From an uncultured Muriicola sp. (GTDB lineage: Bacteria > Bacteroidota > Bacteroidia > Flavobacteriales > Flavobacteriaceae): DNA of 35,025 nucleotides. The notes beneath the pieces were generated by a model. The model was not told the DNA's origin, made no database searches, and saw only the letters and a program-made list of their open reading frames with translations. Shown in pieces: positions 17,096-25,173 of the stretch. A program made the position numbers and the translations under genes. The stretch covers positions 1 to 35,025 of the forward strand of contig CALZFZ010000186.1 of the NCBI GenBank assembly GCA_945786965.1. Reading direction: 5' to 3'. Position 1 is the first letter of the stretch. Every line of letters starts with the position of its first letter.

Positions 17096-18526
17096 TTAAG
17101 GTTTTGCTTTGGCAATATTACGGATCATGCCACCAAAAATGAAGTAATGGAAAGGAACCATCGAATACCAATACAGGCGTCCTTTTAATCCTTTGGGTCG
17201 GAAGGTAGCGGTTTGATACAATACATCGTCCTTATCAATTTTAAATTCCAGCCATGCCTCCCCGGGCAATCGCATCTCCGCAAATAACAAAAGACGTTTA
17301 CCTTTTTTATCAGCCAAAAGCACCCTCCAAAAATCCAGGGAGTCACCGGGATAAATTTTATCAGGATGGGTGCGGCCTCGCCTAAGACCAACTCCCCCAT
17401 TAAATTTATCGATAATACCGCGTATTTTCCAAAGCCAGTTCCCGTAATACCAGCCTTGTTCTCCGCCAATTTTCCAGATATTTTGAAGGACGCTAACCGG
17501 GTCCTTAACTTTTATCTTCTTCTCATCCTTAAGCACTCCATATTTAGGCACCTGAATGTATTTCTCCAGATTTCTTTGGAAGCGACCACTCACCATGCTG
17601 TCTTTCCAACTGCTGATCACCAGGTTTTGTTCAATTTTTTTAAAGGCCATATCAATGGCTTCTTTGTAGGTATGGGTTTCAATCCCCAACATTTTTTGCA
17701 ACCTGTTATCCCTGGCCACTACTTCCATTTTCATACTGTCTACCAGGTTTATTGCCAATTTGTATGAGGTTGAGGTAACGAAATAAAGCCAATAAGACGA
17801 TAGTTTGGGGGTCATTATCGGAACGGTAAGGATCCAGTTTTTAAATCCTCTCACGGCAGCGTATTGTTGCAGCATTTCCTTATACGTTATAATATCCGGA
17901 CCGCCTATGTCGAAAGAGTCGTTGTAGGTTTCTTTCTTTCCCAGAACGCCCGTTAGGAAATTAATGATATCCCTGATAGCAATAGGCTGTGTTTTGGTAA
18001 GTACCCATTTAGGGGTGATCATTACGGGTAACTTTTCACACAAATCCCGGACAATTTCAAAAGAGGAACTCCCTGAACCTACAATGATACCTGCCCTTAA
18101 TACGGTGAGGTTGTAATTTCCCTGATATAAAATAGACTCTACATTTTTTCTGGATTTCAGATGTTTGGAAAGTTCTTCTTCATTCACAATGCCACTTAAG
18201 TATATTACCTGTTTTACCGAGGTTTTGTCCATATACATATTAAAGTGCTCAGCGGATAGGGCCTCCTTCTCGTCAAAATCGTGGGTTGAAGAACTCATAG
18301 AGTGAATGAGATAGTACGCCACATCAATATCTGACAGTATTTTTACCGTGGTCACTGGTTTAAGAAAATCAATTTCTACGATTTTTATTCGGGATCGGGT
18401 TTCATCGTCTACAGATAAACGTTTTTCGTCCCTCACAGCGCAGACTACCTCATGCCCCATTTCTAACAACCGGGGTAATAATCGCATTCCAATATAGCCG
18501 TTAGCTCCTGTTAATAGGATTTTCAT
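17096..18526 (-). CDS. SDR-type NAD(P)-binding protein with DUF2867
   Basis: This 476-residue protein has an N-terminal atypical short-chain dehydrogenase (NmrA/epimerase-like) domain with the dinucleotide-binding motif TGANGYIG at residues 6-13 and further fold markers VAYYLIHSMSSS, VIYLSGIVN and LRAGIIVGSGSSSFE. The C-terminal part from about residue 320 (WYYGNWLWKIRGIIDKFNGG, RVLLADKKGKRLLLFAEMRLP) fits DUF2867, a START-like fold. The substrate is unknown. Many Bacteroidota carry this fusion. It is the second gene of a two-gene - strand unit, three bases after the 160-residue gene upstream. Confidence 0.8.
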   Translation of the reverse strand: MKILLTGANGYIGMRLLPRLLEMGHEVVCAVRDEKRLSVDDETRSRIKIVEIDFLKPVTTVKILSDIDVAYYLIHSMSSSTHDFDEKEALSAEHFNMYMDKTSVKQVIYLSGIVNEEELSKHLKSRKNVESILYQGNYNLTVLRAGIIVGSGSSSFEIVRDLCEKLPVMITPKWVLTKTQPIAIRDIINFLTGVLGKKETYNDSFDIGGPDIITYKEMLQQYAAVRGFKNWILTVPIMTPKLSSYWLYFVTSTSYKLAINLVDSMKMEVVARDNRLQKMLGIETHTYKEAIDMAFKKIEQNLVISSWKDSMVSGRFQRNLEKYIQVPKYGVLKDEKKIKVKDPVSVLQNIWKIGGEQGWYYGNWLWKIRGIIDKFNGGVGLRRGRTHPDKIYPGDSLDFWRVLLADKKGKRLLLFAEMRLPGEAWLEFKIDKDDVLYQTATFRPKGLKGRLYWYSMVPFHYFIFGGMIRNIAKAKP

Positions 18527-18529
18527 ACG

Positions 18530-19012
18530 CTACAAATCTTCAATGGAAGTTGGAGAAGTATCCGTTTTATAATTGAGAATTTTTTTAAAAAATTTCTGAA
18601 TGGCTTTGGTATCAGACCGCACTTTTATAAAATAATGATCGCGATAGATGGAATACACCGCAAAATCGCCTTTGTAAATCGATAATTTATAAAAAGGGAT
18701 CACCAAAGCAAAGGTTTCTAATAAGGATCGAAAGCGCACTATAATGCCTTTAGGCCTTAGCTCAATATTACAACAATCCAAATTGTTATCTAATATTAGT
18801 AGATTTCGGATCTCAATGCTGGTTTCTGTTATAAAGAGTTTAGGAGAGCCAATGCCTCCCATATTCCAGCGATCCTTTAAAGTAAAAGGTTTCCCTACCT
18901 CATCATCTATTTTTCGCGTAAGTTCTTTGTTGTTGTATGAGACGTTTACAAGCATCAGATATTCTTTTTCAGTAGCTGGGTTAAAGTTACTTAAAACTGA
19001 ATTGAATACCAT
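18530..19012 (-). CDS. Uncharacterised 160-residue protein
   Basis: I do not recognise this protein. It has 160 residues from the ATG at 19012; an internal ATG at residue 20 (MLVNVSYNNKELTRK, at about 18955) is an alternative start. There is no signal peptide or membrane segment. It is mixed alpha/beta with several short hydrophobic strands (KLFITETSIEIRNLLIL, GIIVRFRSLLETFALVIPFY) and a basic helix (AIQKFFKKILNYK) near the end. It lies three bases upstream of the SDR/DUF2867 gene on the same strand, so the two are probably made together. It is divergent from argS, sharing a 61-base spacer. Confidence 0.65.
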   Translation of the reverse strand: MVFNSVLSNFNPATEKEYLMLVNVSYNNKELTRKIDDEVGKPFTLKDRWNMGGIGSPKLFITETSIEIRNLLILDNNLDCCNIELRPKGIIVRFRSLLETFALVIPFYKLSIYKGDFAVYSIYRDHYFIKVRSDTKAIQKFFKKILNYKTDTSPTSIEDL

Positions 19013-19043
19013 ATTACATCACGACATAAGCGCAAAAAATACG

Positions 19044-19051
19044 TAGTTTTG
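19044..19051 (+). promoter_or_regulatory. Promoter -7 box for argS
   Basis: TAGTTTTG matches TAnnTTTG exactly, 23 bases before the argS start codon, predicting a very short leader of about 16 bases. No convincing -33 TTG is present. Confidence 0.5.
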
Positions 19052-19073
19052 CAACTTTAAAGAAGACCATTCC

Positions 19074-20861
19074 ATGAATATTCAAAATGTCCTTGCTCAA
19101 AAGGTTAAAGAGGCAGTGAACTCCCTTTACAAGGTGGACCTTTCCAGTGTCGAATTCCAACCCACCCGTAAGGATTTTAAAGGTGATATTACGGTAGTAA
19201 TTTTCCCCATGTTGCGTTTTGTGAAGGGGAATCCCGTACAGATCGGTACGGCCATTGGAGAATATCTTAAGGAACATGTAGATGAAGTGTCTGATGTAAA
19301 TGTCATCAAAGGTTTCCTGAATATTGTCATTAATGATGACTATTATTTAAAGGTATTTGATGAAATTAGGACACAAACAGCTTATGGATCCCAACCTTTA
19401 GTGAAAAAAGGCGCGGTGATGGTAGAATATTCCTCACCAAACACCAACAAACCGCTCCACCTTGGGCATATCCGGAATAATTTATTGGGATATTCATTAG
19501 CTGAGATTTTAAAAGCCTCAGGTAAAAAAGTATACAAAACACAGATTATCAATGACCGTGGCATACATATATGCAAAAGCATGTTGGCATGGAAACGTTT
19601 TGGTAAGGGCGAGACCCCGGCTTCCACGGGTCTTAAAGGCGATAAACTGGTTGGTAATTATTATGTGGCGTTTGATAAGGCCTACAAGAAAGAGGTATCA
19701 CAGCTTGTTGCTGAAGGAATACCTAAACAGCAAGCCGAAAAGGAAGCGCCTATTCTTTTGGAAGCACAGGAAATGCTTAGACAATGGGAGGCAGGGGACC
19801 CGGAGACGGTTGCTTTGTGGACAAAGATGAATGGTTGGGTTTACGAAGGGTTCAATAAGACCTATGCCAATTTGGGGGTAGATTTCGATCAATTATACTT
19901 CGAAAGCAATACCTATTTATTGGGTAAAGATGTGGTAGAAGATGGCCTGCAAAAAGGGGTATTTTTCAGGAAAGAAGATGGGAGTGTATGGATAGATCTT
20001 ACCGAAGACGGGCTGGATGAAAAGATTGTTCTCCGTTCAGATGGTACAGCCGTTTACATGACCCAGGATATAGGAACTGCTATACAACGGGTACACGATT
20101 ATCCGGATATAGAGGGCATGGTATATACCGTTGGCAATGAACAGGATTATCATTTTAAGGTGCTGTTCCTTATTTTGAAGAAATTGGGCTATTCCTGGGC
20201 AGAAAATTTGTACCACCTCAGCTACGGGATGGTAGACCTTCCCAGTGGGAAGATGAAGAGCAGGGAAGGGACTGTGGTAGATGCAGATGATCTAATCGCC
20301 GATATGGCCCAAACTGCGGCAACCATTTCTCAGGAATTGGGAAAATTGGATGCCTATTCCGAGGAAGAAAAGCAGCGATTATATAAGATCGTTGGCCTGG
20401 GTGCTTTAAAATATTTCATCTTAAAGGTGGATCCTAAAAAACGGATCCTGTTCAATCCGGAAGAATCGGTCGATTTTCAGGGGAATACCGGGCCCTTTAT
20501 TCAATACACCTATGCACGCATCCAATCCATTTTAAGAAAGGCAGATTTTGATTTTGACCATAAGGCTGACTTTTCAATTGGGAAGATCAATTTACATAGC
20601 AAGGAGAAGGAACTCATTAAGCAGCTGTTGCTATACCCTGAAACCATTGCTATAGCTGCGTCGCAATACAGTCCGGCATTGATAGCCAATTATACCTATG
20701 ACCTAGTAAAGGAGTTCAATTCCTTTTATCAGCAGGTAACCATTCTCGGGGAAGAGGACGAGAAAATTAAAACTTTTAGAGTATTACTTTCCAAACAGGT
20801 TGGGCAGGTCATTAAATCGGCGTTTAAACTTCTGGGGATCGAGGTTCCGGAGCGGATGTAA
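19074..20861 (+). CDS. argS: Arginyl-tRNA synthetase
   Basis: ArgRS charges tRNA-Arg. The 595-residue product has the N-terminal Add-1 domain (residues about 1-95), then the class I catalytic domain with the HIGH-type motif in KPLHLGHIRNN and the KMSKS-type motif as GKMKSREGTVVDADDL. The C-terminal DALR anticodon-binding domain ends LLGIEVPERM. The length is normal. It starts with its own promoter box and converges on the proteorhodopsin gene, with a terminator hairpin between them. Confidence 0.97.
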   Translation: MNIQNVLAQKVKEAVNSLYKVDLSSVEFQPTRKDFKGDITVVIFPMLRFVKGNPVQIGTAIGEYLKEHVDEVSDVNVIKGFLNIVINDDYYLKVFDEIRTQTAYGSQPLVKKGAVMVEYSSPNTNKPLHLGHIRNNLLGYSLAEILKASGKKVYKTQIINDRGIHICKSMLAWKRFGKGETPASTGLKGDKLVGNYYVAFDKAYKKEVSQLVAEGIPKQQAEKEAPILLEAQEMLRQWEAGDPETVALWTKMNGWVYEGFNKTYANLGVDFDQLYFESNTYLLGKDVVEDGLQKGVFFRKEDGSVWIDLTEDGLDEKIVLRSDGTAVYMTQDIGTAIQRVHDYPDIEGMVYTVGNEQDYHFKVLFLILKKLGYSWAENLYHLSYGMVDLPSGKMKSREGTVVDADDLIADMAQTAATISQELGKLDAYSEEEKQRLYKIVGLGALKYFILKVDPKKRILFNPEESVDFQGNTGPFIQYTYARIQSILRKADFDFDHKADFSIGKINLHSKEKELIKQLLLYPETIAIAASQYSPALIANYTYDLVKEFNSFYQQVTILGEEDEKIKTFRVLLSKQVGQVIKSAFKLLGIEVPERM

Positions 20862-20888
20862 AAAAAAGACCGCCTTGAAGACGGTCTT
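20861..20888 (-). terminator. Terminator for the proteorhodopsin gene, possibly shared with argS
   Basis: On the - strand AAGACCG pairs with CGGTCTT (bases 20882-20888 with 20866-20872) around a nine-base loop and is followed by a T-run (20867 down to 20861). On the + strand the hairpin follows the argS stop codon immediately but is not followed by a clear T-run, so it mainly serves the rhodopsin side. Confidence 0.8.
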
Positions 20889-20909
20889 AACAATAATTCC
20901 CGGAGAAAA

Positions 20910-21638
20910 TTATTTTTCAGAACTCTTCGCCACAGCCAAACCATAGATTACAAGTCCGAAACCGATTTTGTTTACTGCATCACCGATGTTGTAGATCACA
21001 TCCATGTTAAGGCCTGTAAACCATCCTTCATACCAACCCGGAGTACCTGCCATATATCCTATAGGATAAATAGCCCATCCAACTAGTACAAACCAGCAAA
21101 GTGTTTTGTGAGCACTTAGAACAGCGCCGCCGGCTTCCTCAGCCAATTTTTTTGCTGTACCAAACCAGATTTCATAAACAATAGCAAAATAAGCGATACC
21201 GGATATAAGACCCCAAACCCAGGCACTATCCCTGTAAACAGCTTCCCCGAAGTATCCGGTAACAAGCATAATCAATGAAAGGGCAATCAATCGCCACATT
21301 AAAGATTTCTTGGCGCCTGCTACTTTAAGGATTAAAAAGAATTCCACACACATTAATGGCACCGTCAATACCCAGTCTACATAGCGAAAGAAGGTAGGTG
21401 ATTCAGCAAAACCAGCCCAGTAATCTCTCATGTACCAGTAGTGAACGGCAGCAATAAAAGTAATTAATCCTGATACCAGGATTGAAGTTCTCCACTTTTT
21501 ATCAAAACTGTTCATTGATAAAAAGAAAAATGCAGAGGCAGCCATCATAGCCATACAGCCTACGAAAAAAGTGAACCCTACATAGTCATTGGTAGCAATC
21601 TTAGAAACCAATGAAATTGATGCTAAAAAATTTTCCAT
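20910..21638 (-). CDS. Proteorhodopsin, proton-pump type
   Basis: A 242-residue microbial rhodopsin with seven hydrophobic segments. The retinal lysine is Lys224 in GDAVNKIGFGLV (helix G). Helix C reads RYVDWVLTVPLMCVEF, giving the pump triad Asp88, Thr92, Glu99 (the DTE pattern of outward proton pumps; sodium pumps have NDQ and chloride pumps NTQ). His66 in AVHYWYMRDYW is the partner of the proton acceptor in proteorhodopsins. The spectral-tuning position is Met96, usual in Bacteroidota and linked with green absorption. The first residues form a short signal-like hydrophilic lead. It is divergent from the retinal-forming enzyme blh and ends at a terminator shared with argS. Confidence 0.97.
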   Translation of the reverse strand: MENFLASISLVSKIATNDYVGFTFFVGCMAMMAASAFFFLSMNSFDKKWRTSILVSGLITFIAAVHYWYMRDYWAGFAESPTFFRYVDWVLTVPLMCVEFFLILKVAGAKKSLMWRLIALSLIMLVTGYFGEAVYRDSAWVWGLISGIAYFAIVYEIWFGTAKKLAEEAGGAVLSAHKTLCWFVLVGWAIYPIGYMAGTPGWYEGWFTGLNMDVIYNIGDAVNKIGFGLVIYGLAVAKSSEK

Positions 21639-21653
21639 ATAATTAGAATTAGT

Positions 21654-21661
21654 TAATTTTG
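21654..21661 (+). promoter_or_regulatory. Candidate -7 box for blh
   Basis: TAATTTTG matches TAnnTTTG exactly on the + strand, predicting transcription from about 21668 and a leader of roughly 57 bases to the TTG start at 21725. Its last base is the first base of the 7-base arm GTTTAAC described at 21660-21689. Confidence 0.45.
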
Positions 21662-21689
21662 TTTAACCAAATATAAAAAAAGTTAAACA
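21660..21689. promoter_or_regulatory. Inverted repeat in the rhodopsin/blh divergent control region
   Basis: TGTTTAAC (21660-21667) and its exact reverse complement GTTAAACA (21682-21689) are separated by 14 bases, so their centres are 22 bases apart, about two helical turns. Extended to 11 bases, 10 positions match. One arm touches the blh -7 box and covers the predicted rhodopsin start; the rhodopsin -7 box lies between the arms. This layout fits an operator for a dimeric regulator; no regulator gene is in the window. Confidence 0.5.
21668..21675 (-). promoter_or_regulatory. Promoter -7 box for proteorhodopsin
   Basis: On the - strand the sequence is TATATTTG, an exact TAnnTTTG match, 30 bases before the rhodopsin start codon, predicting a leader of about 23 bases. 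No clear -33 TTG is seen. Confidence 0.55.
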
Positions 21690-21724
21690 GAAATTCATAA
21701 TTTTATCGTACCTTTTCTATCATT

Positions 21725-22621
21725 TTGGAAAAAAAACAACAAAATATTAACACTTTTAGCAGTTTTATGATCGTTACCACCTTCTTTTTTCTGTGGATAA
21801 CGGTATTTTTTGATGTTCAAGTGGAATCAATTTTAGGATATTTTCTCATTTTCACATTTGGTATATTCCATGGATCTAACGATTTAATGCTCATTCAAAA
21901 AACGACTTCACTTACCAAACAAACCTTTTTTTGGCGAACATTAATAAGCTATATAGCCGTTGTGATGCTCACCGTCCTTTTATTTTCGTTAATTCCATCA
22001 ATTGCCCTGTTGTTCTTTGTTATAGCCAGCAGTTATCACTTCGGCGAGCAACATTGGGGGGCTCTAAAGATTAAGGCCCCTCTCAAATCCTTATTTTATA
22101 CCTTCTATGGATTGGTAATTTTCTTTTTACTTTTTTATTTAAATCAGAAAGAGGTTACCCCTATTATATATCAAATTACGGGAATAGCTATTGAGAAAGT
22201 GGTTTACCTATATACGCTGGCTGTTTCCTTTGCGGCTTTTATCGGGATTTACTTCTGGTGGTACGTTAAAAAAATGATCGATGTTAACATTATAAAAGAA
22301 CTATTCTTTCTGCTGGTCTTGGCTATTGTATTTAGAGCAGCTTCTTTGTTATGGGCTTTTAGTATTTATTTTGTGGTTTGGCACAGTATTCCTTCATTGA
22401 TAGACCAGATCCGTTTCCTTCATGGAACAGTTAACAAAGTAACATTGCTCAAATATCTAAAAAACTCTTTTCTATATTGGTTTGTATCTATGATGGGACT
22501 TGCGGTTCTTTATTTAATTTTCCAGAATCAGGAAGGTCTTTTCCTATCTATAATGATTTACTTCCTTGCCGCAATCACATTTCCACACGTGATTGTGATG
22601 ACCCGTTTAAACCGGGGCTAA
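21725..22621 (+). CDS. blh: Brp/Blh family beta-carotene 15,15'-dioxygenase
   Basis: Blh is a membrane enzyme that cleaves beta-carotene into two molecules of retinal, the chromophore of the neighbouring rhodopsin. From the TTG at 21725 it has 298 residues and about eight membrane segments. The iron-ligand histidines are in GIFHGSND (His49, with Asp53), YHFGEQHWG (His105, His110), VVWHSIPS (His220) and FPHVIV (His288). The first in-frame ATG is at 21767 (residue 15), just inside the first membrane segment; no ATG lies upstream before a stop, so TTG is a reasonable start. It overlaps the receptor gene downstream by the shared bases CTAA. Confidence 0.92.
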   Translation: MEKKQQNINTFSSFMIVTTFFFLWITVFFDVQVESILGYFLIFTFGIFHGSNDLMLIQKTTSLTKQTFFWRTLISYIAVVMLTVLLFSLIPSIALLFFVIASSYHFGEQHWGALKIKAPLKSLFYTFYGLVIFFLLFYLNQKEVTPIIYQITGIAIEKVVYLYTLAVSFAAFIGIYFWWYVKKMIDVNIIKELFFLLVLAIVFRAASLLWAFSIYFVVWHSIPSLIDQIRFLHGTVNKVTLLKYLKNSFLYWFVSMMGLAVLYLIFQNQEGLFLSIMIYFLAAITFPHVIVMTRLNRG

Positions 22622-25173
22622 AATGATACCCTGAAACTTATATTAGGTGTAAGTCCCAGCGAAATACTTTCAACGGTCTCAATTTCATCCATATCGTTTA
22701 AACGGTAATAGGTATTCAACACGTTGCGCTTTCCAAGGACATTAAGGATTGAAGCCCCTGCAGTAGCCTTCACTTCATTTCCGATCAGGAAGGTATAGTT
22801 AAGCGAAGCATCGGCTCGTAGATAATCAGGGAGTCGGCTGCTATTGGGGCTCTGGTAATTGATCGAGTTAGGGAATGTTAAGAGGTTAACCGCATTGGCA
22901 CCTTCCTCTGGCTTGGTATATGGTTTGCCTGTTCTGTAGTTGATCCCCACCCCTAATTTTAGGTTGTTATAGTTGTAGGTACTTGCAAAAGTTAATGTAT
23001 GCCGAATATCGAGGTTGTTCGGAAATTCGCTTGGCGTAATATCTTCGAACCGGTACACATTATCGTTGTAGGCATAGCTTAGCCAGGTACTGTATTGCGA
23101 ATTTTTATAGTTGATGAGAAATTCGGCTCCCTTTACCGTATAGCTGCCTATCTCGCCATTAAACTGATCCTCATTCTGAAAACCCTGGGTCCGAGTGCTA
23201 ATACCATCTACTTCTTTATAAAATCCTTCCAGCCCTATAAACCATTTATTCCGGTCATAATTGAATCCCAGAGAAGCTTGCTTGCTTTTGGTTACAGGCA
23301 AGGTGTCATCATCCGATAAGATCCATCGACGTTTCTCAATACCCAGGAAATTTTGTTCTAAATCTATGATCTGCTGGGTAGTTTGATTTTTAAATTCACC
23401 CTGGATTTCCATGTGGAAATCGGTTGCGATAGCATAACTCATATTCAGCCTTGGTTCCGGGATAAGCACATCAAATGTTCCTAAATTTTCAATATAATTA
23501 AGCCTGCCCCCAGCCATTACCTGCAATAGGCCATTTGGTGAAATATATCCTATTTCCGAAAATAGGGCATGAGTTCGTATAACCCCCTTGACATTGCTTT
23601 TAAAAGGAGGTTGCGTAACATCGGTGGTATTGGTGATTCCAACTTCGGTAAACTGATATCCATTTTTCAACTTTAGCTGGTCATTAATTGCATATGTTGT
23701 TATTAATTTGACCGACTGCTCCAACACCTGATTCTTTTGAAACAATACCTGCTGTCCATCACTGGTAATGTTCTTCGCATCCAGATTGTACCATGTATAG
23801 TAGGCATTTAAATTGGTGGAGAAACGATCGGTCCAGCTACTTTCAAGGTTACCACCAAAAGACAGGTTCCGCTGGTCTAACAAACTTTGATTGCTGCTAC
23901 CGGCATCCTGATTTGTTTCCAGGTAGTCCAGGTTGTTATTGATAGTAATAAAACTAAACCGAGCCCGGTGGAACCTATTGAAATCATAGAGCACTTTCGC
24001 GGAAAAGTCGTAAAAGTAAAAATCTTCTTCCCTGTCAATCCGAAGGTCAGATCCCTGATTATTGTTTTCTTTAACCTTAGTATCCTGAAATATACGGGCG
24101 AAAAACTGATTGTAGGTGGGTGTGTTTAAAAAGTCGGTCAAGGATCGCCTTGCTGAAAACTGAAATGCCAGGTCGTCTTTAATAGGCACATGTCCAAAGA
24201 GATCTCCACTGATCAAATTAAATCCGGCCCCTCCTGAAAAGGAATCCTGTATCTCATTTTTGGTTTGCATGCTGATAATGCCGCTTACTCCATCGCCGTA
24301 CTGGGTACTGGTTCCATTCTTTATGATCGTTACTTTATCGGTCAGGTATGGATTAAATGCTGATATGAGCCCAAAGAAATGCCCTGATTGATACATTTTT
24401 ATGCCGTCCCATAAGATAAGGTTCTGATCGTTGGTACCACCCCGGATATTGATGTCCGAAACGGTCTCATCGATACTTTTAATGCCGGGTAACGCCTGTA
24501 CTGTTTGAAGAATATCTGGTTCAATTAGCCCGGGAAGGATCCCAAAATCCTCAACACTCAGTTCAATGCTTCCATCGATCTGCCGGGCTAAGCCGGTCGT
24601 TAAAAATTGATATACCACTACTTCCTCCAGTTCCTGGTAATTAACTGCCAGTAAGATGGGTTTACAAGGGTTGGCACTTGCAAAATCTTCCGCGGTGATA
24701 TACCTGGTTTTAAACCCAAGATAGCGAATACGTATGCTAGCCTTTCTGGGGATGTTTGTGAGGGAGAACTTTCCGTTGAAATTAGTGACAACAGCTATGC
24801 TGCTACCCAGGACTTCTACCGAAGCTCCCATTACATTGTTCTTGCCAAAATTGTCAAGGACAAAGCCACAAATATCGACCGTAGTACTCCTGGAAATGGT
24901 ATAATACCGTTCGGAAAGCTTTTTTATCAGCAATTGGGTTTCATTTTGAATAGCATTCAAAATACCAGTCAGATCGGTTCCCGGGGGGATGCTGATCTTT
25001 ACGGGTTCAAGATCGGTGTCTACGTAAGAAAATTTGACGTTGAACCGTGTTTCTAAATCTTGGATATAAGAAATGATGGGTACCTTTTGATTGTCCTGGG
25101 CCAAGCCAATGGCCAGGGCCCAAAAAAGCAACAGATACAAACTGAAGTTTCTCTTACGGCGCGTTTTCTGCAT
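22618..25173 (-). CDS. TonB-dependent outer-membrane receptor with STN domain
   Basis: An 851-residue outer-membrane receptor. After a signal peptide (about residues 1-26, ending GLAQ) come an STN domain (about 30-95, DLETRFNVKFSYVD), a CarboxypepD-regulatory-like beta domain (about 98-185, CGFVLDNFGKNNVMGASVEV), a plug (about 200-310, with DILQTVQALPGIKSIDETVS and INIRGGTNDQNLILWDGIKM) and a 22-strand-type barrel ending with a terminal Phe (SFRVSF). The STN domain is the part that talks to FecR in signalling receptors, and the fecR-type gene precedes it with a 20-base overlap, so this is a trans-envelope signalling system. The ligand is unknown; no SusD-like gene is present. Confidence 0.93.
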   Translation of the reverse strand: MQKTRRKRNFSLYLLLFWALAIGLAQDNQKVPIISYIQDLETRFNVKFSYVDTDLEPVKISIPPGTDLTGILNAIQNETQLLIKKLSERYYTISRSTTVDICGFVLDNFGKNNVMGASVEVLGSSIAVVTNFNGKFSLTNIPRKASIRIRYLGFKTRYITAEDFASANPCKPILLAVNYQELEEVVVYQFLTTGLARQIDGSIELSVEDFGILPGLIEPDILQTVQALPGIKSIDETVSDINIRGGTNDQNLILWDGIKMYQSGHFFGLISAFNPYLTDKVTIIKNGTSTQYGDGVSGIISMQTKNEIQDSFSGGAGFNLISGDLFGHVPIKDDLAFQFSARRSLTDFLNTPTYNQFFARIFQDTKVKENNNQGSDLRIDREEDFYFYDFSAKVLYDFNRFHRARFSFITINNNLDYLETNQDAGSSNQSLLDQRNLSFGGNLESSWTDRFSTNLNAYYTWYNLDAKNITSDGQQVLFQKNQVLEQSVKLITTYAINDQLKLKNGYQFTEVGITNTTDVTQPPFKSNVKGVIRTHALFSEIGYISPNGLLQVMAGGRLNYIENLGTFDVLIPEPRLNMSYAIATDFHMEIQGEFKNQTTQQIIDLEQNFLGIEKRRWILSDDDTLPVTKSKQASLGFNYDRNKWFIGLEGFYKEVDGISTRTQGFQNEDQFNGEIGSYTVKGAEFLINYKNSQYSTWLSYAYNDNVYRFEDITPSEFPNNLDIRHTLTFASTYNYNNLKLGVGINYRTGKPYTKPEEGANAVNLLTFPNSINYQSPNSSRLPDYLRADASLNYTFLIGNEVKATAGASILNVLGKRNVLNTYYRLNDMDEIETVESISLGLTPNISFRVSF

